From JACCZX01 sp963807155 (GTDB lineage Bacteria > Pseudomonadota > Gammaproteobacteria > Burkholderiales > Burkholderiaceae_F): 64,000 nucleotides of DNA. Positions 45,004-55,953 of the stretch are shown here, piece after piece (the first letter of the stretch is position 1; every line of letters starts with the position of its first letter). The translations under genes were made by a program, and so were the position numbers. Location: contig CAWEAZ010000023.1 in NCBI GenBank assembly GCA_963807155.1, forward strand, positions 180,084-244,083, read 5' to 3'. The notes beneath the pieces were generated by a model, which ran no database searches, was not told where the DNA came from, and saw only the letters and a list, made by a program, of their open reading frames with translations.

Positions 45004-46883
45004 CGCCCGATGTGTTTCTTCAGGAAGCGCTCCATTGCCTCGTAGAACTCGAATCGGTTCTCCTCGTTGGCGAAGCCGTGTCCCTCGTTGTCCTTCACGA
45101 TGTACTCGACTTCGACGCCGCGCTTTTTCATCGCCTCGACCATTTGGTCGCTTTCGGACTTTGCTACTCGCGGATCCTTCGCGCCTTGCGCAATTAACAA
45201 CGGCGCCTTGATCTTGTCGGCGCTGAACACGGGGGAGGTCGCTTTCAGCATTGCTTCGTCCTTCTCCATGTCTCCGACCATCTCGGCAAACATTTCCAGA
45301 TACGGTTTCCAGTAGGGCGGGATCGACTTCATGAATGTGATCAGGTTCGATACGCCCACGTAGTCGACACCGGCTGCATAAAGGTCCGGCGTAAATGCCA
45401 GTCCGGCCAGTGTGGTGTAACCACCGTAACTGCCGCCGTAGATCGCAACCCGCTTCGGATCTGCGATGCCTTCCTTGATCAGCCACTGGACGCCATCGGT
45501 GACGTCGTCCTGCATCTTGCGTCCCCACTGCTTGAACGACGCCGCCCAGAATTCACGGCCGTAGCCGGTGGAACCGCGAAAGTTCATCTGCAGCACTGCG
45601 TAACCGCGATTCGCCAGAAACTGCACCTCCGGATTGAAGCCCCACGCATCGCGAAACCACGGGCCGCCGTGCGGGTTGATAACGACCGGAAGGTTTTTCG
45701 CCGGCACTCCCTTCGGAAGCGTCAGGTACCCGTGAATCGTCAGCCCGTCGCGTGACTTATATTGAATCGGCTTCATGTCCGCGAGTTCGCTCTCCGGCAG
45801 CCAGGGTGAAACGTCGGCCAGCAAGTCAAGCTTCTTCGTCGCCTTGTCATAAACGTAACGCTTGCCACGCGTCTTGTCGCTGAATGCGGCGACGATGAAT
45901 TTATCTTCGGCGCGGTTCGCGGACGTGAATGCAATCTCGTATCCAGGAAGCTTGGCCTGGACGTCCTTCCACATCTCCTCCGTTTCTTTGTCGAAGAATT
46001 TGCGTTCGGTTTTCCACGTCACCCAGTTTGCGTTGGTCAATACCTTACGCTTTCTCGAATAGCTCAGGCCGCTGACGTCAACGTTTGGATGTTCGACCAG
46101 CAGCTCGCCCTCCTTCGCGCTGGCGGGGTCAAACACATAGATCGCTGACTTGTCGCGACCTCGGTTTGACGCCACGTAGAGCTTGCGGTTGTCGAAGGTG
46201 AAGAAAAGCGGCTCGACGCCTTCCTTGAAATTGGTTGTCAGAATCGACTTGAAGTTTTCGTCTTCCTTGTCGCGATACAGCAGCGACGTATTGACGCCAT
46301 CGGTCGTGGTCGCGGCGCGCAGTTTTCCGTCATGATCCGTTTTCCAGCCGGTGATGTTGCCCGGGTTTTGCGCGATGAGCTTCTCTTCGCCCGTATTCAC
46401 GTTGATTCGGAACACGTCGAATACCTTCGCGTCGCGGCGATTGTGCGAGACGATGATGTGGTCGTCGTCGTCGATCAACGGGTCGACGACGTTTGCTTTG
46501 ACTTTCTCGCCAGGTGTCAGGTCTTTTAGCCCTTCACCTTTGCGGTCGACGCTCACGATGTGGAAGTTCTCGTCACCACCAAAATCCTTGCCGTAGATCA
46601 GGCGGTTCGATCCCTTCCACCCAAAGCCCGCGATGTCGCGCGCGGTTTCCGCGGTTACGCGAGTCGCCGGGCCGCCCGCGAGCGGGCGTACGTAGATGTT
46701 TCGACGCGATTCCCATGGGGCGAGCCACGCAAGGTACTGGCCGTCAGGCGACAGAGCGTGGCCCGCCTGATCGGGATTCTTGAAGAAATCCCGCAGCGGG
46801 ATTTGCTTCGCAGCCTGTGCCTGAACGGCCGGCGCCGCCGCGACGAGGCTGACGGCGATGAAGAAGGCTTTAAACAAATGCAT
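45000..46883 (-). CDS. S9-family prolyl oligopeptidase-type peptidase, exported
   Basis: The 627-residue protein is intact. A signal peptide (FKAFFIAVSLVAAAPAVQAQ) precedes a beta-propeller of about 330 residues (PDGQYLAWLAPWESRRNIYV, TFDNRKLYVASNRGRDKSAI). The catalytic domain has Ser485 in GGSYGG, Asp570 in GAKDPRV, and His602 in NEGHGF. Enzymes of this type cleave short peptides, often dipeptidyl or acyl peptides, in the periplasm. The stop lies within CTAG shared with the TetR stop in the corrected frame. Confidence 0.9.
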   Translation of the reverse strand: MHLFKAFFIAVSLVAAAPAVQAQAAKQIPLRDFFKNPDQAGHALSPDGQYLAWLAPWESRRNIYVRPLAGGPATRVTAETARDIAGFGWKGSNRLIYGKDFGGDENFHIVSVDRKGEGLKDLTPGEKVKANVVDPLIDDDDHIIVSHNRRDAKVFDVFRINVNTGEEKLIAQNPGNITGWKTDHDGKLRAATTTDGVNTSLLYRDKEDENFKSILTTNFKEGVEPLFFTFDNRKLYVASNRGRDKSAIYVFDPASAKEGELLVEHPNVDVSGLSYSRKRKVLTNANWVTWKTERKFFDKETEEMWKDVQAKLPGYEIAFTSANRAEDKFIVAAFSDKTRGKRYVYDKATKKLDLLADVSPWLPESELADMKPIQYKSRDGLTIHGYLTLPKGVPAKNLPVVINPHGGPWFRDAWGFNPEVQFLANRGYAVLQMNFRGSTGYGREFWAASFKQWGRKMQDDVTDGVQWLIKEGIADPKRVAIYGGSYGGYTTLAGLAFTPDLYAAGVDYVGVSNLITFMKSIPPYWKPYLEMFAEMVGDMEKDEAMLKATSPVFSADKIKAPLLIAQGAKDPRVAKSESDQMVEAMKKRGVEVEYIVKDNEGHGFANEENRFEFYEAMERFLKKHIGR

Positions 46884-47053
46884 AAGGAGGCTCCTACGGG
46901 GAAGTCGGACAGGTGCGGGCCACGATGAGAGTTCGCAAGGGCGTCAATACTAGGAGCAGAGGTAGCAACTCGCAGGCCTCTGCGACGAACTGCAGCGTTG
47001 GCGGTGCCAACTGTTAATCGAGCCGTACAGCCCGCTGCGCCCCGAACTGTCGA

Positions 47054-48029
47054 CTATCGGGCGAGTTCGTCTCGTATGTGCTGGCGAATGACGTCTTCGA
47101 AGTCTTCATCGCACGGAAAGCCTAGAGCGAGCGCTCTGCGTGAGTCCAGCGCTCCGGGCCACGTTGAAACGATCCGTTCGATGCGCGCGTCGGCTTTCCA
47201 CTCAATTCTGTTGACGACCTCATCGCCGGCAACCCGCTGCAGAGCAGAGACCATGTCACCGACGGTCAGCGACAGGCCTGGAACATTGATGTTTCGATTT
47301 GTCCCGAGCGCGCTCGCGGCCACGTCGTGCCCGAACACCAGAGACTCAATGACTCTTTCCGGCGACAGTAGCCACAAACGTGTGTTCGCGTTGACCGGGC
47401 AGACCGCTGGCTCGCCGTTTAATGGCTCGCGAATGATGCCGCTTGCAAACGAAGAAGCAGCCGCGTTCGGACGCCCCGGCCGCACGCTGATCGTCGGCAA
47501 TCGCAGACACGCGCCCGTCGATGAAGCCTTTGCGCGTGTAATCGTTGACGAAAAGCTCGATCACCGCCTTTTGTGTTCCGTAGGAGGACTGCGGCGTAAG
47601 CGCAGTCGTGTCGAGCACCATCGCGGGCAGCTCTCCTCCAAACACCGCCACCGAGCTGGCAAAGACGACCTTCGGGCGGTGACCGAGTCCGCGGCAGATG
47701 TCGAGCAAGTGCCGCGACGCATCGACATTGATCCGCATCCCCAAATCGAAGTCTGCTTCGGCCTGACCGCTGACGATCGCAGCAAGATGAAAGATCGAAT
47801 CTGTCTTCGCGTCGATCGTGCTTTTCAGGAAATCCGGATCGCCGATATCGCCGACGATGGATCGAACGCGCTTGTCGGGAATCGGCGCGCCTTGCACGAT
47901 GTCGACAAGCACCATTTGATCGATGCGCGAATCCTTGTCGTCTGCGCCCTTCAGCGACCCGCGTTCCAGCAGCTTCACGGCGAGACGTCGCCCGAGAAAT
48001 CCCGCGCCGCCTGTGATCAGAACTTTCAT
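47054..48029 (-). CDS. denD: D-erythronate dehydrogenase-like NAD-dependent epimerase/dehydratase (frame break)
   Basis: ATG 48029 overlaps the otnI stop (TAATG). The protein is an extended SDR: VLITGGAGFLGRRLAVKLLE (NAD loop), DLGMRINVDASRHLLDICR, VVFASSVAVFGGELPAM, and the catalytic pair in SYGTQKAVIELFVNDY. A break near 47495 leads to PTISVRPGRPNAAASSFASG and HDVAASALG to the stop at 47054. Denoted DenD from its place beside otnI, otnC and otnK. It oxidises a four-carbon sugar acid to the 3-oxo form. Confidence 0.85.
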
Positions 48030-48817
48030 TAGTGCGCCGCTTTGGATAAGCGCTGCATCCAGCCGAGCCCTTCTTCGGTGCTTCGTCGGGGCCGATACTC
48101 GCAGCCGACCCATCCTTCGTAACCCATTTCGTCCAGAAGCCGCATCAGATAGCCGCAGTCGATTTCGCTCTCGTCGGGCTCGTGCCGGTCCGGCACACCG
48201 GCGATCTGCACGTGGCCGATGTTGTTGAAATACTTTTTGAACTTCATCGCGAGATCGCCTTCGACGATCTGCGCATGATAGAAATCCATCTGCACCTTGA
48301 CGTTGGGTTCGGCGACCTCTGCGACGATCGCGTGCGCGTCGGCTTGCGTGTTCAGAAAGTAACCGGGGATGTCGCGCGGATTGATCGGCTCGATCAGCAC
48401 GGTACGACCGGTTTTCGCCAGCTCACGCGCTGCGAATCGAAGGTTGTCGATGTACACGGTGCGATGCGCGGCTCGGTCGCCGCCGGGCGGAACGATCCCG
48501 CACATCACGTGCAGATTGGGTGTCTTGGTTGCGTCGGCGTATTCCAATGCGCGTGCAAGGGCTGCGCGAAAATCCCGTTCCCGACCGGGAAGGGAAGCCA
48601 ATCCGCGCTCGCCGGCGGCCAATTCGCCGGGCCACAAATTCAGCCCACGGTTCTGCAAGCCACTGTCATCAAGCCATTTCGCAATATCGTGCGGCGTATG
48701 GTCATATGGAAACAGCAGCTCAACCGCCTTGAAGCCGTTGTGGGCAGCGGCTGCGAACCGCCGTTCAAACGGCAGCTCGGTAAACAACATTCCAAGATTC
48801 GCTGCGAACTTCGGCAT
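48029..48817 (-). CDS. otnI: 2-oxo-tetronate isomerase (hydroxypyruvate isomerase family)
   Basis: The 262-residue TIM-barrel protein is intact: LGMLFTELPFERRFAAAAHN, GFKAVELLFPYDHTP, LNLWPGELAAGERG, VLIEPINPRDIPGYFLNTQA, VQMDFYHAQIVEGDLA, and GHVQIAGVPDRHEPDESEID. Glu in EPIN, Asp in QMDFYH and His residues are the metal ligands of the family. It interconverts 2-oxo- and 3-oxo-tetronate in the erythronate/threonate pathway. One base overlaps denD; three bases separate it from otnC. Confidence 0.9.
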   Translation of the reverse strand: MPKFAANLGMLFTELPFERRFAAAAHNGFKAVELLFPYDHTPHDIAKWLDDSGLQNRGLNLWPGELAAGERGLASLPGRERDFRAALARALEYADATKTPNLHVMCGIVPPGGDRAAHRTVYIDNLRFAARELAKTGRTVLIEPINPRDIPGYFLNTQADAHAIVAEVAEPNVKVQMDFYHAQIVEGDLAMKFKKYFNNIGHVQIAGVPDRHEPDESEIDCGYLMRLLDEMGYEGWVGCEYRPRRSTEEGLGWMQRLSKAAH

Positions 48818-48820
48818 CGC

Positions 48821-49468
48821 CTAACTGCCGAGTGCGAAGACAGACCGCAGCTCGTCGATCTGCGCGTCGGTCAGCGCTCGAACCGGCGCATTGCGTAGCA
48901 ACAGGAACAACTTGGCGGTTTCTTCCAGTTCTTCGGTCGCGTAGACCGCCGCTTCAAGCGACGCTCCGGAAACGATCGGGCCGTGGTTGGCCAGCAGCAG
49001 CGCCGCGTGCGAGCGCGCGAGTTCGCGTATCGCACCAGCGAGCTTTGCGTCACCGGGCCGGTGGTAGGGAACCAGAGGCAACCGACCGATCTTCATTACG
49101 AAATAAGCCGTTAACGGCGGCAGGCAGCTCGCGGTATCGAGCCCATCCATGCACGACACCGCCGCCGAATAGGTCGAATGCAGATGAACAATCGCGTTGG
49201 CGCTGGCGCGCTCTTCGTACATCGCGCGATGTAGAAAGGCTTCTTTCGAAGGTGGGTCCCCGCTGATCAACCGTCCTTGCCAGTCCAGCTTCGACAACCT
49301 TGCCGCGTCGAGCTGGCCCAGGCAGGAATCGGTCGGAGTCAGAAGCCAGCCATCATCAAGCCGCGCGCTGATGTTGCCGCTGCTGCCTGCAGCGAGTCCG
49401 CGATCGAACAGCGAACGCCCGTGAAGAACGATGCGGTCGCGCAGCGCCTGCTCTTTTTCGGTGCTCAT
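48821..49468 (-). CDS. otnC: 3-oxo-tetronate 4-phosphate decarboxylase (class II aldolase family)
   Basis: The start at 49468 (MSTEKEQALRDRIVLHGRSL) overlaps the otnK stop by four bases. The class II aldolase fold shows AAGSSGNISARLDDGWLLTP, the Zn-binding histidines in AIVHLHSTYSAAVSCM, and LLLANHGPIVSGASLEAAVY. OtnC decarboxylates the phosphorylated 3-oxo acid to dihydroxyacetone phosphate. Confidence 0.9.
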   Translation of the reverse strand: MSTEKEQALRDRIVLHGRSLFDRGLAAGSSGNISARLDDGWLLTPTDSCLGQLDAARLSKLDWQGRLISGDPPSKEAFLHRAMYEERASANAIVHLHSTYSAAVSCMDGLDTASCLPPLTAYFVMKIGRLPLVPYHRPGDAKLAGAIRELARSHAALLLANHGPIVSGASLEAAVYATEELEETAKLFLLLRNAPVRALTDAQIDELRSVFALGS

Positions 49469-50753
49469 GATGGCTGCGCCAACGCGTCCCATGCCTTGAG
49501 GAAGAAATCAGAACTGCCGAAATTACCGGATTTCAGCGCGAGCGCCAGCGTTCGCCCCTTTGGCTTGTGCAGCATCGTCGTCGTCCACGGCACCCCCGGA
49601 TCGATCTCGCGGCCGATCGCGAGTCTTTTCACGCCGAGCGCATGTAGCACGGCGCCCGAAGTTTCGCCTCCGGCGACTATCAGTTGATTGACACCGCGGT
49701 CCACAAGCCCGGTGGCGATTGTCGCGAGTGCGTGTTCGATCAGTGACGCCGACTTCTCGACGCCCAGCGCTGCCTGTGTGCGCTTCACGTCGTCGGGTGC
49801 CGCCGTCGCGTAGATCAGGATCGGCTCGGTACCGATGTGAGCAGCGGCCCATTTCAGTGCGGTGCCCACGACGTCTTGTCCATTGGCGAGCTCTAAAGGG
49901 TCGATTCGAAACGATGGGCGCTGCGCGCGCATCACGTCGACCTGATTTCGCGTTGCCATCGAACAGCTTCCGGCGACGACCGCCTTGAAGCCGTCGGTGA
50001 TCGGCACCTGCTGTCTCCGCAGCGGGAGCACTCAGTGCTCTCGACTGCCGGAAATTTTGCGGCAGGCCCTTGCGCCAGGCCTGACCCGCCCGTTATCAGC
50101 GGCAAGTTCGCCGAAGCAGCCGCAATCTGATTGAGGTCATCGTCGGAAATTGCATCGACGATTGCAAAGCCGCAACCTTCGCGCTTCAAAGCCGCGAAGC
50201 GCTCGGCAATCGCGCTCGCGCCTGCGCTGACAACGGCGTGATCCACCAGCCCGACCTTGCGCTTCGTCTGTTGCTGCAGCACGCGCACCAGGTTCGCGTC
50301 TGTCATCGGTGTCAGCGGGTGATGCTGCATCCCGCTCTCATTCAGCAACACACCGCCGACAAACAGATAGCCTTGATAAATCGTCCGGCGCGTCGCGGGA
50401 AACGCAGGACACGCGATCGTGAAATCGGTTCCGAGCGCGTCCATCAACGCGTCGGCTACCGGACCGATGTTGCCGCGCGCCGTTGAATCGAACGTCGAGC
50501 AGTATTTGAAGTAGTGCTGCACGCACCCGGCGCCTTGAAACCATCGCAGTGCTTCGAGCGATTCGGCCACCGCTTGCTCGACCGGGCTGGTCCGCGATTT
50601 CAGCGCGACAACGACGGCATCTGCGTCTTCCGGCCAGGCTCCGTCCGGCACGCCGATCATCTGCACGGTGCGCATGCCATTTTTGACAAGGATTCCGGCC
50701 AGGTCGGTGCCGCCCGTCAAATCATCGGCGATGCAACCGAGTAGAGCACTCAT
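49465..50753 (-). CDS. otnK: 3-oxo-tetronate kinase (four-carbon acid sugar kinase, DUF1537; frame break)
   Basis: The protein starts GCIADDLTGGTDLAGILVKN, the family N-terminus, and has QHYFKYCSTFDSTARGNIGP and CPAFPATRRTIYQGYLFVGG. Near 50030 the frame breaks, and the C-terminal nucleotide-binding domain follows (VAGSCSMATRNQVDVMRAQR, LIVAGGETSGAVLHALGVK, IDPGVPWTTTM, LKSGNFGSSDFFLKAW). It phosphorylates the 3-oxo acid with ATP before OtnC acts. Confidence 0.9.
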
Positions 50754-50765
50754 CAGTGCTTCACG

Positions 50766-51428
50766 TCACGGCTCGAATCGCAGCCGATGCGTCTCGACGT
50801 ACGCGTTGCGCGAAATGTCCAGATGCTTCCCGCAAAGCTCGATCAGTTTCTTGCGGTCGCCGTCGCGGATCGCCTTCAGCATCGCTTTGTGCTCGCGCTG
50901 CGCGTTGCGAAAGTATTCGGGCCTGACGATCGCGTACGACCAGACAACTTGCGTCTTCCTGCGAAAGTCGTCGATCGCCGCCGCCAGGTAAGGATTGCCG
51001 CAGGCCGCAAACAGTGCCTCGTGAAATTCAAAGTTCGCGCGGAACACAGCCTTTGCATCGCCGGCTTCCACTGCAGCGTCGTGTCCCCGTTGAGCCGCCA
51101 CAATGGCATTCAACGCCGCTTTCTCCATCGGTAACGGAATCTGTTCAGCGGCTGCTCGCTCCAGGATGCGCCGGACCGCGTAGATCTGCGACACGTCTTC
51201 CAGCGTCAACTGCCGCACAGACGCCCCGTGATTGCGCTTGCGCTCGACGAGGCCGAACCGTTCGAGTTCCATGAACGCCTGCCGCAGCACATGGCGCTTC
51301 GTGTGCAGGCGATCGGCGAGATCTTCCTCGATCAGGCGCGCGCCGGGCGCCAGACGGCCGAGCACGATGTCTTCCTGCAGTGCGGCGACTGCGCGCTCGA
51401 GAGGGTCGATGTCGACGGAAGCGCTCAT
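50766..51428 (-). CDS. GntR-family regulator, FadR/FCD type
   Basis: The 220-residue protein has an N-terminal winged helix (LGRLAPGARLIEEDLADRLH, TKRHVLRQAFMELERFGLVE) and an FCD ligand domain (IYAVRRILERAAAEQIPL, NFEFHEALFAACGNPYLAAA, EHKAMLKAIRDGDRKKLIEL). The FCD metal/ligand residues Asp, His, His and His are in place (ERAAAEQ, FHEALF, EHKAML, CGKHLD). It lies 12 bases upstream of otnK inside the operon and probably represses it when no sugar acid is bound. Candidate operators lie at 59139-59161. Confidence 0.88.
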   Translation of the reverse strand: MSASVDIDPLERAVAALQEDIVLGRLAPGARLIEEDLADRLHTKRHVLRQAFMELERFGLVERKRNHGASVRQLTLEDVSQIYAVRRILERAAAEQIPLPMEKAALNAIVAAQRGHDAAVEAGDAKAVFRANFEFHEALFAACGNPYLAAAIDDFRRKTQVVWSYAIVRPEYFRNAQREHKAMLKAIRDGDRKKLIELCGKHLDISRNAYVETHRLRFEP

Positions 51429-52429
51429 CGGCTCGATCCAATCGGGCGCGACTTTGCGTACGCATCCTCAACCAGCGCAAGCGTGTGCAGATTCTCCTGC
51501 ACGTCCGTCTCGAACGCCTCGCCGGAAATCAGCGCCGACGCGAAATGCGAAATGGACGCCGCGTAGCTGTCACCGTAACCGGCAACCAGATCGAGCTCGA
51601 TCGATTCTTCGCGCTCGCCGCGCATTCGCACTGCGTTTCCCTCGAACAAGGCACTGCCCTTCGTTCCGACCAACTCCAGACGGTCCGAAGGTGTCGGGAG
51701 CTCACCCGGAGCGGCAAGGTTGCCTTCGAGCACGGCCCAGCACTTGTTACCTTCGAGAAGGATGACGGCGTGATCTTCGCCGCGCACCGCAGGGCATAGC
51801 CGTCCGGTTCTTGAAGTCACCACAGCGAGCGGGCCGAGTAGCCAGCGCAGAACATCGAGCTGATGAATCAGCACCTCGCCGATCAGCAGTCGCTCGAGCT
51901 GCGCGAAGAATGGCTGACGAACCAGCTGCGGTCGCACTCCATGTTCGTTTTCAAGCAGGCCTGACGATCGCATCTGCATCACGCACGACACCGGCGCGCC
52001 GAGTTTGCCGCCATCGAGCCAACGCTTGATTTGCCGGTACTGCGCGCGGAAGCGCCAGTTCTCGTGCACCATCAAGCGCACCTTGCCGCCGATCGCATGC
52101 GCCAGCGACCGCGCCAGCTCAAGGTTTGGCGCGAGCGGTTTTTGGCACAGGATATCGATGCCTCGTTCCGCGGCGACGTGGCACAGCGACACATGCGCGG
52201 CCATCGGCGCCACGATATCGATCGCATCCGGCTTGACCGCATCTAGCATTTGCTCGGCGTCGGCGAACACGTCGGCCACGCCGAACTCACGCGCACGCGC
52301 CGTTGCTTTCTCCTCGTCTGGATCGCAGATCGCAATCACCTCGGCGTTGTCGAGTCGCTTCCAGCCCGCCAAGTGCAGTCCGCTGGCAAAGCCGGCGCCC
52401 GCCATTGCGATGCGCAGCCTCGGCGTCAT
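51425..52429 (-). CDS. Gfo/Idh/MocA-family NAD(P)-dependent oxidoreductase
   Basis: From ATG 52429 the protein has 334 residues. It starts RIAMAGAGFASGLHLAGW (Rossmann loop GAGFASGLH), has DIVAPMAAHVSLCHVAAERG, and the catalytic ILCQKPLAPNLELARSLA lysine, where the usual EKP is CQKP. C-terminal: EVLIHQLDVLRWLLG and AVLEGNLAAPGELPTPSDR. These enzymes oxidise or reduce sugars and polyols. It overlaps the GntR start by four bases and follows a hydroxyacid dehydrogenase, so it probably handles a sugar or sugar acid precursor. Confidence 0.87.
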   Translation of the reverse strand: MTPRLRIAMAGAGFASGLHLAGWKRLDNAEVIAICDPDEEKATARAREFGVADVFADAEQMLDAVKPDAIDIVAPMAAHVSLCHVAAERGIDILCQKPLAPNLELARSLAHAIGGKVRLMVHENWRFRAQYRQIKRWLDGGKLGAPVSCVMQMRSSGLLENEHGVRPQLVRQPFFAQLERLLIGEVLIHQLDVLRWLLGPLAVVTSRTGRLCPAVRGEDHAVILLEGNKCWAVLEGNLAAPGELPTPSDRLELVGTKGSALFEGNAVRMRGEREESIELDLVAGYGDSYAASISHFASALISGEAFETDVQENLHTLALVEDAYAKSRPIGSSR

Positions 52430-52431
52430 AT

Positions 52432-53378
52432 TCAGAAGACCCGGTTTGCAAGCGGCTCGCCGCGATAAAAGCGCTGAACGTTGGCGAACAGAGCGCGCAT
52501 CTTCGTCGTCAGCGCATCGCGCGTGCCGGCAGCGATGTGCGGCGTCAGCACAACGTTTTTCAAGCGTGTAAGCGGATGCCCGGCGGGCAGCGGCTCGGTT
52601 TCGAAAACATCGAGTGCCGCGGCCGCCAGATGCCCCGACTCGAGTGCGGCTACCAAGCGCGGCCTCATCGATCAAACCGCCGCGCGCCGTATTGATCAGA
52701 TACGCGCCGCGCTTCATCTTTGCGATTTGCCCCGCGCCGATCATGTGTCGCGTCTCCGCAGTTAGCGGAGCGTGCAATGTAAGCACGTCCGCCTGCCGCA
52801 GCACCTGCTCGAACGATCGGCTCTGCAAACCGTCGGCCGCTGAAACATTCGGATCGAAAAAAATGCCGTGCGTGCCGAATGCGCGCAGGCGCTCAGCCAC
52901 CGCCTGCGCGATGCGGCCCATGCCGATATAGCCGACCGTCAGCCCGCTGAGCTCGCGCGATATCGGTCGTAGCGCGTTGACGTGAAAGCGGCCCTGCCGC
53001 AGCTCGCTGTCGGCGTAGGGAAGGAGCTTCAGCGCGGCAAGAATCAGCAGCACCGTGTGCTCCGCGACACCGATCGTCGTGCCTTCCGGCGTCAACGCCA
53101 ACGGAATGCCACGCTGTTTCAGCTCGGCGTGATCGGTCGTGTCCTGCCAGCCGACGCCCTGATGGTGCACGAGCTCGATCCGCTTGGCTGCGTCGATGAC
53201 CGGCTTGCGCAGCGGTGTCGCGGCGACGATCACGACTTCGCAGGCGGCGACTTTCTCGCGCCGCTCGTCATCGCTGTCCTGCTCGAGCGTGATCAGCTCG
53301 AAATCGGCGGGAACCGCGTCGCGGATGATCGAATAGACCTCCGGCGTTGCGTGCGACAGGTACAGACACTTTCTTCAT
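52432..53378 (-). CDS. D-2-hydroxyacid dehydrogenase (frame breaks)
   Basis: The gene starts at ATG 53378 within TGATG, overlapping the RraA-family stop. A break in the A-run after MKK leads to CLYLSHATPEVYSIIRD and VVIVAATPLRKPVIDAAKRI. The body has VGYIGMGRIAQAVAERLRAF (NAD loop), LHAPLTAETRHMIGAGQIAK, and GAYLINTARGGLIDEAAL. A second break near 52662 leads to ALDVFETEPLPAGHPLTRLK and VVLTPHIAAGTRDALT (catalytic His) to the stop at 52432. It interconverts a 2-hydroxy and a 2-oxo acid with NAD. Confidence 0.86.
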
Positions 53379-54065
53379 CAGGGATCGACGAAGCGCACGC
53401 CTTTGTCGGCGATCAACTGCTGCATGCCCGGCGGCAGCGGTCGCGCCTGTGCGCACCAGCTCGTCCATCTTCGCTTCCTTGGCCTTCACATCGGCCAGCG
53501 CGGCGAGCACGCTTTCGAGCGCCTCGCGTGCCACGACGACGACGCCGTCCTGATCGCCGATCACCACGTCGCCTGCAGTTCACCGTCACGCCGCCGAGCG
53601 AAATCGGTAAGCCGATCGTGCCCGGGCCGTCCTTGAACGGAGAGTTCGGCGAAAGCCGCGCGCGAACACGGGAATGCCGACCGCGTTCAATCCGTCGACG
53701 TCGCGCACCATGCCGTCGGTGACGAGCGCGCACACGCCCTGGTTCTTCGCCATGCCCAGCATCACGTCGCCCGCGACGCTCGCCTCTTCGTACGCATTCG
53801 TTGCGACGATCAGAACATCGCCGGGCTTCGCGTACTCGAATCGCCGCATACGGCGCCAGGTTGTCGCGCGGCCGGCTTTGCACCGTCAGCGCCACGCCGC
53901 AAAAGCGCATCGCGCGCGTCATCGGACGCACGCGGAAGTCAGCGCGCCGCGCCGACCATTGGCGTCAACGACCCAACCGGTCGGCGCCTCGCTCAAGCGA
54001 TTGACGAGATCTGCGGGCGGCCGCGGAAAGTTGCGGCGAACCGTCAGAACAGGCGGATTGGCCAT
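53378..54065 (-). CDS. RraA-family protein, second copy (frame breaks)
   Basis: The gene starts at 54065 (MANPPVLTVRRNFPRPPADL). After three or more breaks it carries MRFCGVALTVQSRPRDNLAP, YAKPGDVLIVATNAYEEASV, the active-site pattern GVCALVTDGMVRDVDGLNAV, SPFKDGPGTIGLPISLGGV, IGDQDGVVVVAREALESVLA and ends VRFVDP at TGA 53378-53380. The R-D pair in MVRD matches family aldolases. Operon position beside a hydroxyacid dehydrogenase suggests an aldolase or decarboxylase acting on a 2-oxo acid, rather than RNase E control. Confidence 0.8.
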
Positions 54066-54077
54066 GGCGTGTCTTTC

Positions 54078-55139
<1,062 letters not shown>

Positions 55140-55140
<1 letters not shown>

Positions 55141-55952
55141 TACTTGACGGCTCCTGCAGTCATGCCCTGGATCAGCTTTTCGGAGAAGAACGCGTAGATC
55201 AGTACCACCGGGATGATCGCGATCATCAGCCCGGTCGCGATCATGCCGACGTCATACATCGTGTCGCCAATGAAGCGCTGGATTCCGAGCGGCAGGGTGC
55301 GCTTGGCCTCGTCGGTGATCAGCACTACCGCGTAGAGGAATTCATTCCAGAGCAGGATGAAGTTCAGGATGACGGTGGTGGAGATCGCCGGCAATGCGAT
55401 CGGCAGGCTCACCTTCCAGAAGATCTCCCATTCCGAATAGCCGTCCATGCGTGCGGCGTCGAACAGATCGGCGGGAATGCGCGCGAAGAAGCTCTCGAGG
55501 ATGTACACCGTCAGCGGCAACTGGATCGCGATATAGACCAGGGTCAGCCCGGGCAGGCTGTTGTAGAGCCCGTACTGCACCAGGATCTGGAACATCGAGA
55601 TGATGGTGATCTGCGGCGGGAAGATGATCGCCGAGAAAATGATGAAGTACAGGAGGCGGTTGGCACGGAACCGGTAGCGCGCGAGACAATGCGCGGCCAT
55701 CGAGCCGATCACTGTGAGCACGATCACCGCCGAGACCACCACGACCAGGCTGTTCTGGAAATAGACCTGGTAGTTGGACTTGAACCAGGCGATCGGGAAC
55801 TTCTCCCAGTGCCAGATCTGCGGCCAGGCGTAGTGATCGAGCGAAATCTCGGTGGTGGTGCGCACCGACATCGTCGCCACCCAGACGAACGGCCCGGCCG
55901 CGAAGACCGTGTACAGGGTGACTACGACGAACAGAAAAGCCCGCGAAACCAT
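55140..55952 (-). CDS. Sugar-type ABC permease (MalG/UgpE family)
   Basis: The 270-residue permease is intact, with six membrane helices (FLFVVVTLYTVFAAGPFVWV, LVVVVSAVIVLTVIGSMAAH, FIIFSAIIFPPQITIISMFQ) and the ATPase-contact EAA loop DAARMDGYSEWEIFWKVSLP. It overlaps the ATPase start by one base (TAATG) and lies one base after the partner permease. Confidence 0.92.
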
Positions 55953-55953
55953 T

